Below are positions 17,727 through 27,425 of a stretch of 64,000 bases of DNA, one piece after another. The stretch comes from Mycobacteroides chelonae (GTDB lineage Bacteria; Actinomycetota; Actinomycetes; Mycobacteriales; Mycobacteriaceae): assembly GCF_016767715.1 (NCBI RefSeq), contig NZ_CP050145.1, positions 4,898,001-4,962,000 on the forward strand, written 5' to 3'. Below the pieces are notes generated by a model. That model did no database searches and was not told where the DNA came from. It was given only the letters and a program-made list of their open reading frames with translations. Position 1 is the stretch's first letter, and each line of letters opens with the position of its first letter. Position numbers and translations under genes: made by a program.

Positions 17727-17798
17727 CTCAGCTGCCGATCTCGTCTCATCATCGGCGCTCATCGTGCGAGCGGCGGCGTTGCCACGGATACTCGATCC

Positions 17799-20588
17799 AT
17801 GGCTGAGGTTACGGATCTTGCACCGATAGGCGCCGTCACCCGGACACAGGTGGGTCGCGAGGCCACCGAGCCGATGCGTGAAGACATCCGGCTGCTGGGC
17901 ACCATCTTGGGTCTTACGGTGCGTGAGCAGTGCGGCGACGAAGTCTTCGAGCTCGTGGAGCGGGCGCGAGTGGAGTCGTTCAGGGTGCGCCGATCAGAGA
18001 TCGATCGCGCCGAACTGGCACAGCTGTTCGACGGCGTCGACATCCACCGAGCTATCCCCGTGATTCGGGCTTTCACCCATTTCGCGCTGCTGGCCAATGT
18101 GGCCGAGGATATCCATCGAGAGCGCCGGCGGGCCGTGCACGTCGCCGCGGGCGCGCCGCCACAGGACAGTAGCCTCGCCGCGACGTACCTCAAACTCGAT
18201 GCCGCACAACTTACTTCGGATCGCGTAGCACACGCTCTCACCGGCGCGCTGGTGTCGCCGGTTATTACCGCTCACCCGACGGAGACCCGCCGACGTACCG
18301 TGTTCGACACCCAGCATCGCATCACCGAGCTCATGCGGCTGCGCATGCAGGGACTGTCGCAGACCGAAACCGGCCGGGATATCGAGCACGAACTTCAGCG
18401 GCACATTCTCACACTGTGGCAGACGGCATTGATCCGGTTGTCCCGGTTGAAGATTCAAGACGAAATCGCCGTGGGGCTGCGCTACTACCAGGCCTCGTTC
18501 TTCGAGGTGATACCTGAGATCAACGCCGAGATCCGCACGGCGCTACGCCGCCGGTGGCCGGATGCCGAGTTGCTCAGCGAGCCGATTCTGCGGCCCGGAT
18601 CGTGGATCGGTGGAGACCGGGACGGAAATCCGAACGTCACCGCCGAGGTAGTGCATCTTGCGACAAGTAGTGCCGCACAGACGGCCATCGCCTACTACTT
18701 CGAACAATTGGTGGCACTGGAGCAGGAGTTATCCCTATCCGTCCGCCTGGTCACAGTCTCCGCCGATCTGATCGCATTGGCCGAGCAGGGCAGCGAAACC
18801 GACCGGGCAGACGAGCCTTACCGTCGCGCACTACGCGCCATCCACGCGCGCCTCACCGCGACGGCCGCGAACATCCTTGACCAGCTGCCCGAGCACGGTC
18901 TGGATCTCGACCTGATTCCGTACCGCACGCCGGACGAACTACTGCGAGACCTCGACATCGTGGACGCTTCGTTGCGCGCGCACGGCAGCGTGGTGCTGGC
19001 GGATGATCGACTGCGTACGCTGCGAGAGTCCGTTCATGTCTTCGGTTTTCATCTCAGTGGGCTGGACATGCGGCAGAATTCGGATGTCCACGAAGAGGTG
19101 GTTTCCGAGTTGCTTGCCTGGGCCGGTGTGCATTCCGACTACCGATCGCTCTCGGAGCCACAGCGCATCGAGGTACTTGTCACCGAGCTACGTACCCGCC
19201 GCCCCTTGATCGGCGAGGGCGCCGAGCTCTCCGAACTTGCCCGCAAGGAACTCGACATCGTCGCAGCCGCCGCGCGAGCGGTTCAGACCTATGGCCCCAG
19301 GGCGGTGCCCAACTACATCATCTCGATGTGCCAGTCGGTTTCGGACATGCTGGAAGCGGCAATCCTCCTGAAGGAAGCAGGATTGCTGGACGCGTCACGG
19401 CCACGACCGTTCTGTCCGGTGGGCATTGTGCCGCTGTTCGAGACGATTGACGACCTACAGCGTGGATCCGCCATTCTCGAAGCAGCCCTGGAGCTTCCGC
19501 TTTACCGGGCACTGGTGGCAGCTCGAGGCGAAAGCCAAGAGGTCATGCTCGGGTACTCGGACTCCAATAAGGACGGCGGCTACTTGGCTGCCAACTGGGC
19601 CCTGTATCGCGCCGAACTGGACCTGGTGGAATCTGCCCGCAGGAACGGAATCCGATTGCGGCTCTTCCACGGCCGCGGCGGCACCGTAGGCCGCGGTGGC
19701 GGTCCGAGTTACGACGCCATTCTGGCCCAACCGCCCGGGGCGGTATCCGGATCACTTCGTATCACCGAGCAGGGCGAGGTGATCGCCGCCAAGTACGCCG
19801 AACCACGCGCGGCCCATCGCAACCTCGAGACGCTGTTGGCCGCAACCTTGGAGTCGACGCTGCTCGATGTCGAAGGATTGGGAGAGGCGGCGGGCGCGGC
19901 ATACGAAATACTCGATGACCTTGCCGCGCGCGCCCAAAGCACCTACCGCGAGCTGGTGCACGAAACACCCGGCTTCGTCGAATATTTCAAGGCATCGACG
20001 CCGGTCAACGAAATAGGCGCGCTGAACATCGGCAGTCGCCCAACCTCCCGGAAGCCCACCACATCGATCGCCGACCTACGCGCCATACCCTGGGTTTTGG
20101 CCTGGAGCCAGTCGCGGGTGATGCTGCCCGGCTGGTACGGCACGGGCGCGGCGATCGAACAGTGGATCGCCGAAGGCGACGGACGACTCGAGGTGCTGCA
20201 ACAGCTCTACCGTCGGTGGCCGTTCTTTCAGACGGTCCTGTCCAACATGGCCCAGGTGCTGGCCAAGTCAGACATGGGATTAGCGGCCCGCTATGCCGAA
20301 CTCGTTGACGATGAAGCACTGCGGCACCGGGTGTTCGACAAGATCGTGGCCGAGCACGACAGAACCATTGCCATGCATCAATTGATCACCGGGCATGAGG
20401 ATCTGCTTGCCGACAACCCGGCGCTGGCACGTTCGGTGTTCAACCGCTTTCCCTACCTGGAGCCGCTCAACCACCTACAGGTGGAACTGCTGCGCCGGTA
20501 CCGATCCGGCGATCAGGACGAGCTGGTGCAGCGCGGCATACTGCTCACGATGAGCGGTCTGGCCACCGCACTGCGCAACAGCGGCTGA
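17799..20588 (+). CDS. ppc: Phosphoenolpyruvate carboxylase
   Basis: 929-aa cytosolic enzyme that carboxylates PEP with bicarbonate to oxaloacetate, replenishing the TCA cycle. Seen: catalytic-His motif [13 protein letters not shown] (His about 159), [26 protein letters not shown] near residue 587, and the mobile glycine loop [15 protein letters not shown] near 625-639. The length is normal. There is no operon partner on the same strand. The SQR-like gene converges 4 nt after the stop. Confidence 0.97.
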   Translation: MAEVTDLAPIGAVTRTQVGREATEPMREDIRLLGTILGLTVREQCGDEVFELVERARVESFRVRRSEIDRAELAQLFDGVDIHRAIPVIRAFTHFALLANVAEDIHRERRRAVHVAAGAPPQDSSLAATYLKLDAAQLTSDRVAHALTGALVSPVITAHPTETRRRTVFDTQHRITELMRLRMQGLSQTETGRDIEHELQRHILTLWQTALIRLSRLKIQDEIAVGLRYYQASFFEVIPEINAEIRTALRRRWPDAELLSEPILRPGSWIGGDRDGNPNVTAEVVHLATSSAAQTAIAYYFEQLVALEQELSLSVRLVTVSADLIALAEQGSETDRADEPYRRALRAIHARLTATAANILDQLPEHGLDLDLIPYRTPDELLRDLDIVDASLRAHGSVVLADDRLRTLRESVHVFGFHLSGLDMRQNSDVHEEVVSELLAWAGVHSDYRSLSEPQRIEVLVTELRTRRPLIGEGAELSELARKELDIVAAAARAVQTYGPRAVPNYIISMCQSVSDMLEAAILLKEAGLLDASRPRPFCPVGIVPLFETIDDLQRGSAILEAALELPLYRALVAARGESQEVMLGYSDSNKDGGYLAANWALYRAELDLVESARRNGIRLRLFHGRGGTVGRGGGPSYDAILAQPPGAVSGSLRITEQGEVIAAKYAEPRAAHRNLETLLAATLESTLLDVEGLGEAAGAAYEILDDLAARAQSTYRELVHETPGFVEYFKASTPVNEIGALNIGSRPTSRKPTTSIADLRAIPWVLAWSQSRVMLPGWYGTGAAIEQWIAEGDGRLEVLQQLYRRWPFFQTVLSNMAQVLAKSDMGLAARYAELVDDEALRHRVFDKIVAEHDRTIAMHQLITGHEDLLADNPALARSVFNRFPYLEPLNHLQVELLRRYRSGDQDELVQRGILLTMSGLATALRNSG

Positions 20589-20592
20589 GATA

Positions 20593-21765
20593 TCAAGCGC
20601 CGGAACGTGACTCCCACATGTTGCGCCATTGCGCTTCCTCTTCTTGTTTGTCACGATGCTGACCGGCGGAAGGCTCGGTGAGGGTGATCTCCGGATGCGG
20701 CAGTGTGAAGAAGTCGCCTTTGCCTTGTGCCGCACGATGTTGCCCGGTATCGAGGTAGCAGTACCCCAGTCCAGAAAGTGCTGCGGTACGGTCGGACCTC
20801 TCGAGATAGTGCAGCACATTTTGGGCAGCCGCTTTTGCACCGTTCTTGGCAAAGATGGCCGCCTTCGGCAGTGGCCTGCCGGAGGGGGATGTCACCGATA
20901 CGGTGTCACCGATAGCCCAAATGCCCTCATAGGGCGTTTGCATGGTCTGCGCATCGACGCCGATCCATTCCGGCCCGTCGATGGTCACGGACGGCTCGTG
21001 AGGCGGTACGAACACCAACAGGTCGAAGCTCACTGTGGTGCCGTCGGCGAACACGACAACCTTTCCGTCCGGGTCAACGCGTTCTGTGGTGTGTTCACCG
21101 TGGAAGGTGATGCCGTTGTCCTTGAGTAACTGCACCAGCTGAGGTCCCGCGTAAGGGCCGGCCGAGGGCATCGGGTGCTTCTCCGGGGTGTACACGCTGA
21201 TGTCGACATCCGATCGCATGTTCTTGTCGTTCAAGAAGTCCGAGGCCAGTAGGGCGCCCTCATACGGAGCCACCGGACAACGGTAAGGCTGTGAGGTCAC
21301 CAGGAAGACGATCTTGCTCCCCGAGAAGCCTTCCATCGCGCGCCGGGCATCACCGGCCGCGTCGACGCCGTAGTAGTGCACCGCCTCACCTCGTGCTGCT
21401 GCTTCACTCAAGCCCGGAATCTTGTCGAGGGCGTTGCGCGCACCGGTGGCGATGATGAGCGCGTCAAAGTCCAGAGCCGATGCGTCGGAAAGGGTGACGG
21501 TGCGGGCAATGGGATCGATGCCGATGACGGAACCGGTGACCGTGGTTATCCCCGACAGCGCCTCGGAGCTGGGCCGTATCGGCACACTTGCCGCGTCGCG
21601 CCAGCCCCTCATGACCCACGGCAAGGTAAATCCCAGAAAGTGCGCGAAGTCCTCATCCACGATGGTGATGTCGAGGTCGCCCAGTGGCACCTGCGACTGA
21701 CGGAATTCGTTGACCACGCTCAGACCGCCGATTCCGGCACCCAGGATGACAACCTTCTTCTTCAT
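20593..21765 (-). CDS. SQR-like FAD/NAD(P)-dependent oxidoreductase
   Basis: 390-aa flavoprotein of the sulfide:quinone reductase/flavocytochrome-c sulfide dehydrogenase superfamily. Seen: VVILGAGIGGLSVVNEF at 5-21, LIIATGARNALDKIPG, GIWAIGDTVSV at 281-291, and two conserved-looking cysteines, Cys163 in QPYRCPVAPYEGA and Cys336 in GLGYCYLDTG, placed like the redox pair of SQR-type enzymes. Predicted to oxidise sulfide or a related thiol to persulfide or polysulfide. ATG 21765 follows GAGGGA. It lies 83 nt downstream of the DsbA-like gene in a leftward unit under the ATACC-N6-GGTAT sites. True sulfide activity is unproven. Confidence 0.82.
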   Translation of the reverse strand: MKKKVVILGAGIGGLSVVNEFRQSQVPLGDLDITIVDEDFAHFLGFTLPWVMRGWRDAASVPIRPSSEALSGITTVTGSVIGIDPIARTVTLSDASALDFDALIIATGARNALDKIPGLSEAAARGEAVHYYGVDAAGDARRAMEGFSGSKIVFLVTSQPYRCPVAPYEGALLASDFLNDKNMRSDVDISVYTPEKHPMPSAGPYAGPQLVQLLKDNGITFHGEHTTERVDPDGKVVVFADGTTVSFDLLVFVPPHEPSVTIDGPEWIGVDAQTMQTPYEGIWAIGDTVSVTSPSGRPLPKAAIFAKNGAKAAAQNVLHYLERSDRTAALSGLGYCYLDTGQHRAAQGKGDFFTLPHPEITLTEPSAGQHRDKQEEEAQWRNMWESRSGA

Positions 21766-21848
21766 GTTCTGCGATCCCTCTTCCTGAACAGGCCCCTAAG
21801 CGGGCGCTTTGTTTTCACGGACGTAAGACGTGGCGACCACGCCTGGGC

Positions 21849-22469
21849 TTAATGCGCCGGGCGCGGGCGCTGCAACTGGGTGAACTCCGGCACACCCGCC
21901 AGCACGGTGACCGCGTCAAAAAGCGCACGCGCGTTGCCGTGCTCCGGCAATGCCGTCAACACAGGGCCGAAGAACGTGCGGCCGTTGATCTGCAACAGCG
22001 GGCTGCCGCCGACGTCTCCCAACGCCTGCTGCCCGGACTCATGCGAGGAACGGACCAGTGCATCGAGGGAACTGTCCGATAGCGCTTCACGTGACACCCC
22101 GTGGGGTGCGACCGCCGCCAGTACCCGGTCCACCAGATATGCGTCGACGGGCATCGACTCATCGAAATACAGTTCACCGAAGCTGAAGTACGCGGTGTGC
22201 AGGCCCTGCTGACCCAACTCACGATGGACGCCGGCCATCAGCCGACCCACCTGTCGCGAGTCCTCCATACGTGCTTGTTGTGCGGGCGGGAGCTCCCTGC
22301 CCTCATTCAAGACCGCGAGGTTCATCAGCTGCCAATCGATCGACAGGCCCGACTGGTCCGCGAGTGTGTTCAGCCATCGCGCGGTATTCCAGGAGAACGG
22401 GCACACCGGGTCGAGCCACACCCTCACGTCGAACGTGTCGGCTTGCGCAGAACCACTGCCTGTGGACAT
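21849..22469 (-). CDS. DsbA-family oxidoreductase, mycothiol-dependent nitroreductase-like (CPFS)
   Basis: 206 aa, related in pattern to the mycobacterial Rv2466c type. WLDPVCPFSWNTARWLN holds the active-site Cys, and LMNLAVLNEGRELP matches the family's second block. The cis-Pro region is GGSPLLQINGRTFFGPVLT. The motif is CPFS, without the second Cys of Rv2466c's CxxC, so a monothiol or mycothiol mechanism is more likely. ATG 22469 has GGGAGA upstream and is preferred over ATG 22493. First gene of the leftward unit with the SQR-like gene. Its promoter (TATAAA at 22512-22517, minus strand) overlaps a repressor-like site. Confidence 0.82.
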   Translation of the reverse strand: MSTGSGSAQADTFDVRVWLDPVCPFSWNTARWLNTLADQSGLSIDWQLMNLAVLNEGRELPPAQQARMEDSRQVGRLMAGVHRELGQQGLHTAYFSFGELYFDESMPVDAYLVDRVLAAVAPHGVSREALSDSSLDALVRSSHESGQQALGDVGGSPLLQINGRTFFGPVLTALPEHGNARALFDAVTVLAGVPEFTQLQRPRPAH

Positions 22470-22514
22470 TCGGCGTCTCCCATCACGGCTCACAAACTCG
22501 TTCTCATTCCGTTT

Positions 22515-22535
22515 ATACCATACCCCCTACGGTAT
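22515..22535. promoter_or_regulatory. CsoR/CstR-type operator, site 1 (ATACC-N6-GGTAT)
   Basis: ATACC at 22520-22524 and GGTAT at 22531-22535, with an extra ATACC directly before (22515). It overlaps the likely -10 of the leftward DsbA/SQR unit. The 21-nt block matches the reverse complement of site 2 at 20 of 21 positions. C/G tracts flanked by AT-rich half-sites are known for CsoR/CstR-family operators. Confidence 0.65.
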
Positions 22536-22562
22536 ATAAGCCGGTATGAGATTCCGGGCTAT

Positions 22563-22583
22563 ATACCATAGGGGGTATGGTAT
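22563..22583. promoter_or_regulatory. CsoR/CstR-type operator, site 2
   Basis: ATACCATA (22563-22570), GGGGG, TATGGTAT (22576-22583): perfect 8-nt arms, containing ATACC-N6-GGTAT. It lies directly upstream of a TAGAGT -10 (22587-22592) for the rightward mmpS-mmpL unit. Sites 1 and 2 face each other as an inverted pair. Confidence 0.65.
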
Positions 22584-22586
22584 TTG

Positions 22587-22592
22587 TAGAGT
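22587..22592 (+). promoter_or_regulatory. Candidate -10 (TAGAGT) for mmpS-mmpL unit
   Basis: A TAnnnT hexamer 3 nt after operator site 2 and 70 nt before the mmpS GTG. This position lets a repressor bound at site 2 block the promoter. Confidence 0.35.
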
Positions 22593-22661
22593 AGACGCGA
22601 GCGAACAGGGCACACGTTGGCGCCGAAAGCACTTGATCTACAACAGAAAGGTGGCCAGAAG

Positions 22662-23104
22662 GTGCGCACAGCAACAGTTGCCGTGATGCGGCGCGCGTGG
22701 GTTGCGGCGGTGGTTGCATGTGCGGTCGGTGTCGGCGCAATCGCCGTGAATCACCTGCGAGGAGCGTTCGGCTCCGAACCCATATTCTCGGCCACCGGCA
22801 GCAGCGCACAGCCACTCGCGCCCTCGGCGATCAAACACGTGCGATACGAGATCTACGGTCCCACCGACACCACGGGTGCGGTGAGCTACCTCGACAAGAA
22901 CGCGCAACCACAGTCCGCCGATTTCACCACTTTGCCCTGACCTACACAATCGAAACCACCGTGCCCGCGGTTATTGCCAGTGTTGTGGCGCAAGGCAATA
23001 GCGCCGCGATTGGGTGCCGGATCACAGTGAACGGCCGAATCGAAGACGATCAGTCTGCTGACGGGCACCACGCCCAGATCTCCTGTCTGGTGAAAGCAGC
23101 ATGA
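22662..23104 (+). pseudogene. mmpS: mmpS, frameshifted at about 22939
   Basis: MmpS-type membrane-anchored partner of the following MmpL transporter, broken by a frameshift. GTG 22662 follows AAGGTGG. A transmembrane anchor (RRAWVAAVVACAVGVGAI) and the family core RYEIYGPTDTTGAVSYLD...NAQPQ...TTLP read in one frame to a TGA at 22938-22940. The next frame continues the family sequence exactly: TYTIETTVPAVIASVVAQG, IGCRITVNGRI, ISCLVKAA. Adding one G after 22939 (TGG for Trp, as in TALPWS of the intact MmpS at 56215-56658) would restore a 147-aa-class protein. Its end overlaps the mmpL start (ATGA). This is either a real lesion or a single-base sequencing error. Confidence 0.88.
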
Positions 23105-25926
23105 ACCCTCCTGCTCAAGAACGTCCTGCCTTCATGCGATTTGTTCGCAGATTCGCCATCCCCATTGTGCTGGCCTGGCTACTACTGACCGTGGCGGTGA
23201 ACCTGCTTGTGCCACCCATTGAATCGGTGGCAAGAGATCACGCGGTGACGATGTCGCCGCGTGACGCGCCGGCGATGATGGCGGCTAGGCACATCGGTGA
23301 GAAGTACCACGAATCTGACTCCGACAGCATGGCCATGATCGTGCTGGAAAGCGACAATCCGCTCGACGCATCGGCACACCACTACTACGACAACCTGGTA
23401 CGCGCACTGCGGACAGACACTGGCCACGTTCAGCACGTTCAGGACGTGTGGGGCGACCCGTTGACGGCTTCCGGTGTTCAGAGCCGCGACGGTCACGCCG
23501 CGTATGTACAGCTCAATCTGGCTGGCGACCAGGGCAGCACGCTCGGCAACAAGTCGGTGACAGCGGTCCGCACAATCGTGGACAGCTCCCCGCCACCGCC
23601 GGGCCTCAAGGTTTACGTCACCGGCCCGGCGGCGCTGACCACCGACATGAATGAGGCCGCCGACAAAAGCATGCTGATCATGATGGGCGTGACCGGCGCA
23701 GTCATCATGATCATGCTCCTCATCACGTACCGCTCCGTCAGCACGATGCTGCTGGTTCTGGTCATGGTTGGCTTCGAGATGGGCACCGCCAGAGGTGTTG
23801 TCGCGATTCTCGGTAACTACGACCTCCTGGGATTCTCGACATTCGTGGTGGCCATGTTGTCCTCGTTGGCGATCGCCGCGGGAACCGACTACGCCATCTT
23901 TCTCATCGGCCGCTATCAGGAAGCGCGCCAAGCCGGCCAGGATCAAGAAACCGCGTACTACACCATGTTCCGGGGAACCGCCCACATCATCCTGGGATCT
24001 GGTCTGACCATCGCCGGTGCAACGCTGTGTCTGCATCTCGCGCGACTGTCGTACTTCAAGGCCCTCGGCATCCCCTCTGCACTGGGGCTGCTGGTGGTTG
24101 TCGCAGGCGCCCTCACCGCGGCGCCCGCCGTCGTCGTCCTCGCAACCAGGTTCGGGCTGCTGGAACCCAAACGAGCCGTGAAAGTTAGGCGGTGGCGGCG
24201 TATCGGCACCGCCACCGTGCGCTGGCCCGGCGCGGTGCTCGCCGCCTCACTGGGCATAGCGATCATCGGTATCGCGATCATGCCGACCATGAAGGTCAGC
24301 TACAACGACCGGTTCTACATACCGGCCGACCTGCCTTCGAACGTCGGCTACGCGGCCGCTGAACGCCATTTCACCGCCGCCACAATGAATCCCGATATTC
24401 TGATGATCGAGAGCGATCACGATATGCGCAACTCCGGCGACATGATCATTCTTGACAAGATCGCCAAAGACGTGTTCCGTTCACCCGGAATCGCCATGGT
24501 ACAAAGCATCACCCGCCCCTTGGGGGGCCCGATTGAGCACACCTCCATCCCTTTCCAGATCAGCGCCCAGTCGATTCCGATCCAGCAGAATCTTCAGTTC
24601 ATGAGGGACCGCGCGGCCGACATGCTCACCATGAGTGAGGATCTCGGCTCCATGATCGGCTCCATGGAGCGCATGCGATCCCTGCTGAGCCAGATGAGCG
24701 ACACAACGCACCGCATGAGCGCGGACATGACAGATGCGACAGCAACACTTAACGAGATTCGGGACCATCTGGCCGACTTCGACGACGTGATACGACCGCT
24801 GCGCAACTATCTCTACTGGGATCAGCACTGTTTCGATATCCCCGCATGCTCTGCCATACGTTCGGTGTTCGACGCCATCGATGGCGTCGACACGTTCAGC
24901 GACACGATGCGCACACTGACCGCAGACGTCGGAAACGCCGACGCAATCATTCCGCACATGGCGGCCCAATTTCCCCCGATCATCGCCGTGGCCAAGTCCA
25001 TGCGCGCGAGCCTGCTGACCATGCACAGCAGCTTCTCGAACCTGGTGACACAGATGGCGCAGATGACCGACACCGCCAGCGCGATGGGACAGGCCTTCGA
25101 CGCCTCCCGGAGCGGCGATTATTTCTATCTTCCACCAGAAGCATTCCAGAATAAGGACTTTCAGCGCGGGCTGAAGCTGTTCCTGTCCCCCGACGGCACA
25201 GCCGCGCGCTTCATCATCACCCACGACAAGGACCCGGCCACCCCCGCAGGAATCTCCTCAGTCATCTCCGAGCTGGAGGCCGCCCATCAAGCCGTCAAGG
25301 GAACCTCTCTGACCGGCGCCGAGTTCTACCTCACCGGCACCGCCGCGATCTACCGCGACATCCAATCCGGCTCTCGCTATGACCTATTGATCGTCGGAAT
25401 CGCCGCCATGACACTGATTTTCGCCGTGATGATGATCATCACACGGGCACTGGTCGCCTCACTGGTCATCGTCGGCACCGTACTGCTGTCGCTCGGCGCC
25501 GCGTTCGGGCTGTCGGTGCTGGTGTGGCAGCACATTTTCGGCCTCGAGCTCAACTGGATCGCGCCGGTCTTCGGATTGATCATCCTGCTAGCTGTCGGCT
25601 CCGACTACAACCTACTGCTCGTATCCCGATTCCAGGAGGAGATCGGCGCGGGACTCAAGACTGGCATCATCCGTTCAATGGGAGAAACCGGCGGAGTCGT
25701 CACGTCCGCGGGGCTGGTGTTCGCATTCACCATGATGTCCATGGCTGCAAGCGATTTGAGCTCGATCGGCCAGGCCGGAAGCACGATCGGCCTAGGTCTG
25801 CTGTTCGACACACTCATCGTGCGCTCACTGATGACCCCGTCCATAGCCGGGTTACTCGGCCCATGGTTCTGGTGGCCGCTGAGAATACGCACCTACCCTA
25901 TACCCAGGAGGGTATACTGCCAGTAG
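23101..25926 (+). CDS. mmpL: MmpL-family RND transporter
   Basis: 941-aa inner-membrane RND permease that exports lipids, siderophores or drugs with proton motive force. Twelve membrane segments in the usual pattern: one near residues 13-33, a block around 185-345, a second block around 755-930. The family Asp-Tyr pairs lie in AAGTDYAIFLIGRYQEA (about 260-276) and AVGSDYNLLLVSRFQEE (about 832-848). The periplasmic loop has the paired Cys region HCFDIPACSAIRSVFD. It starts with an ATGA overlap on mmpS and contains the promoter and operator of the next gene in its last codons. The substrate is unknown. Confidence 0.92.
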   Translation: MNPPAQERPAFMRFVRRFAIPIVLAWLLLTVAVNLLVPPIESVARDHAVTMSPRDAPAMMAARHIGEKYHESDSDSMAMIVLESDNPLDASAHHYYDNLVRALRTDTGHVQHVQDVWGDPLTASGVQSRDGHAAYVQLNLAGDQGSTLGNKSVTAVRTIVDSSPPPPGLKVYVTGPAALTTDMNEAADKSMLIMMGVTGAVIMIMLLITYRSVSTMLLVLVMVGFEMGTARGVVAILGNYDLLGFSTFVVAMLSSLAIAAGTDYAIFLIGRYQEARQAGQDQETAYYTMFRGTAHIILGSGLTIAGATLCLHLARLSYFKALGIPSALGLLVVVAGALTAAPAVVVLATRFGLLEPKRAVKVRRWRRIGTATVRWPGAVLAASLGIAIIGIAIMPTMKVSYNDRFYIPADLPSNVGYAAAERHFTAATMNPDILMIESDHDMRNSGDMIILDKIAKDVFRSPGIAMVQSITRPLGGPIEHTSIPFQISAQSIPIQQNLQFMRDRAADMLTMSEDLGSMIGSMERMRSLLSQMSDTTHRMSADMTDATATLNEIRDHLADFDDVIRPLRNYLYWDQHCFDIPACSAIRSVFDAIDGVDTFSDTMRTLTADVGNADAIIPHMAAQFPPIIAVAKSMRASLLTMHSSFSNLVTQMAQMTDTASAMGQAFDASRSGDYFYLPPEAFQNKDFQRGLKLFLSPDGTAARFIITHDKDPATPAGISSVISELEAAHQAVKGTSLTGAEFYLTGTAAIYRDIQSGSRYDLLIVGIAAMTLIFAVMMIITRALVASLVIVGTVLLSLGAAFGLSVLVWQHIFGLELNWIAPVFGLIILLAVGSDYNLLLVSRFQEEIGAGLKTGIIRSMGETGGVVTSAGLVFAFTMMSMAASDLSSIGQAGSTIGLGLLFDTLIVRSLMTPSIAGLLGPWFWWPLRIRTYPIPRRVYCQ
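25900..25918. promoter_or_regulatory. CsoR/CstR-type operator, site 3, overlapping a TATACT -10
   Basis: ATACC-CAGGAG-GGTAT at 25900-25915 (TATACCC/GGGTATA arms 25899-25916), within the last codons of mmpL. A near-consensus -10, TATACT at 25913-25918, overlaps it. This predicts an autoregulated promoter for the repressor gene starting at 25952. Confidence 0.65.
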
Positions 25927-25930
25927 CTAG

Positions 25931-26221
<291 letters not shown>

Positions 26222-26251
26222 GCGCGGCGCCTCGCGCCTACCTTTCGCGGC

Positions 26252-26680
26252 TCAGATATCGCCCGAGAAATCTGCGGTGAACCAGCGGTCGGGACGGATC
26301 GTGAACAGTACGTTCTCGCTGCCGTCGTAGCTGCGTACAAACTCCCGGCCGCCCTCCTCACCGAGGTAGCGGATGGCGATTTCCTCGCGCGCCGCCACCG
26401 GGGCCGGCTCAGCAGCCTCCACGACAGTGCCCTCGACGACGACGTACTGATAGGGCAGCTCTTCCTGCTGAACCGTCAGCGTCACCGCCCCGGCCTCCTG
26501 GATAAGCCGTGCCTTGCGATTTCCCGCACTCGTGCTGATACGGATGTTTCCACCGGGGACGTAGTCGTACCAGATCGGCACACTGGCCGGCGGGCGCTCG
26601 TTGGCGGCAACCGACAGCACAGCGATGTGCTTGGCCGCAAGAAAATCCTGACGCTCTACTTCGCTGAACTGACGTGACAT
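26252..26680 (-). CDS. PPOX-class (pyridoxamine phosphate oxidase fold) protein
   Basis: 142-aa flavin- or F420-binding split-barrel protein. Seen: LAAKHIAVLSVAANERPPAS, VPIWYDYVPGGNIRI and SAGNRKARLIQEAGAVTLTV, the usual first half of this fold. It is probably a small reductase or oxidase using F420 or FMN. The cofactor is not assigned. It lies between the CsoR-type gene (convergent) and a TetR gene 47 nt upstream on the same strand. Confidence 0.82.
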   Translation of the reverse strand: MSRQFSEVERQDFLAAKHIAVLSVAANERPPASVPIWYDYVPGGNIRISTSAGNRKARLIQEAGAVTLTVQQEELPYQYVVVEGTVVEAAEPAPVAAREEIAIRYLGEEGGREFVRSYDGSENVLFTIRPDRWFTADFSGDI

Positions 26681-26727
26681 GTTGCGTCAAAACCCCCGAT
26701 CTGTCGGGCTTATTCCCGCACCTAGAT

Positions 26728-27339
26728 TCATCTGGATTTGATCCCCCAAAGCACATTGGCGAGCAAGGCATCCACAAAGTCCGCCGTGAGCGGCTGATCC
26801 GGTACCAACAGCCGGTGGTAGCAAGCGCCCCACAGTTGGTCCACGACGACTTCCGGGTCCGTGGCCGCATCAAGCTGGCCGCGTTCCTGCGCGCGGCGCA
26901 GCGCCGCTACCGCAAGTGCGCGCCGCGGACCCGAATACCGTTGCAGAAAGGCCGCTTTCAGGTCAGGATCGAGCTGCGCCTGACCTATAAGCTCCCCGAT
27001 GATTCCGCCCCCGACCGTGTCACGGATGACGCCGAGGAACGCGCGCAGCTGCACGCGGAGGTCGCGCTCGATCTCCCCGGTATCGGGGAACCCCAATTCC
27101 GGTTCAACCTTTCGGAAGTAGCCATCGAGCGCGAGGGCGCCCTTCGACGGCCACCACTTGTAGATCGTCATCTTGCTCGCACCCGAAAGAGCAGCGACCT
27201 TCTCGATGGTGAATCCGCTCATGCCATCGGCGAAGAGCAACTCACCCGCCGCCTGCAGCACTTCCTCGCGCACCTCGTCAGCCGGGCGACGCCCTCGTCG
27301 CGGCCGCCTCACCGCGTCCCGTTCCGCCTGGGCCACCAT
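26728..27339 (-). CDS. TetR family regulator
   Basis: 203 aa. HTH region: REEVLQAAGELLFADGMSGF, TIEKVAALSGASKMTIYKWW at about 45-64. The C-terminal domain resembles TetR_C of the type with LRRAQERGQLDAATDPEVVV. ATG 27339 has an ACGGAGG ribosome site. Divergent from an SDR gene over two identical palindromes, which are its likely operators. Confidence 0.87.
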   Translation of the reverse strand: MVAQAERDAVRRPRRGRRPADEVREEVLQAAGELLFADGMSGFTIEKVAALSGASKMTIYKWWPSKGALALDGYFRKVEPELGFPDTGEIERDLRVQLRAFLGVIRDTVGGGIIGELIGQAQLDPDLKAAFLQRYSGPRRALAVAALRRAQERGQLDAATDPEVVVDQLWGACYHRLLVPDQPLTADFVDALLANVLWGIKSR

Positions 27340-27364
27340 CGCCTCCGTACCCTTGCCAACTATG

Positions 27365-27379
27365 TGTACGTACCGTACA
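27365..27379. promoter_or_regulatory. TetR operator 1, TGTACG-N3-CGTACA
   Basis: Perfect 15-nt inverted repeat (6-nt arms) in the TetR/SDR divergent spacer, 24 nt centre to centre from operator 2. On the TetR side it sits close to the TetR promoter. Confidence 0.65.
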
Positions 27380-27388
27380 TTATCGATA

Positions 27389-27403
27389 TGTACGACACGT
27401 ACA
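27389..27403. promoter_or_regulatory. TetR operator 2, TGTACG-N3-CGTACA
   Basis: Second perfect copy of the same repeat, ending directly before a consensus -10 (27404-27409) of the SDR gene. A bound repressor would block this promoter. Confidence 0.65.
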
Positions 27404-27409
27404 TATAAT
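27404..27409 (+). promoter_or_regulatory. Consensus -10 TATAAT of the SDR gene
   Basis: Perfect TATAAT, 17 nt before the SDR ATG and 5 nt before its GGAGGT ribosome site, adjoining operator 2. Confidence 0.6.
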
Positions 27410-27425
27410 CGATCGGAGGTCGCGC

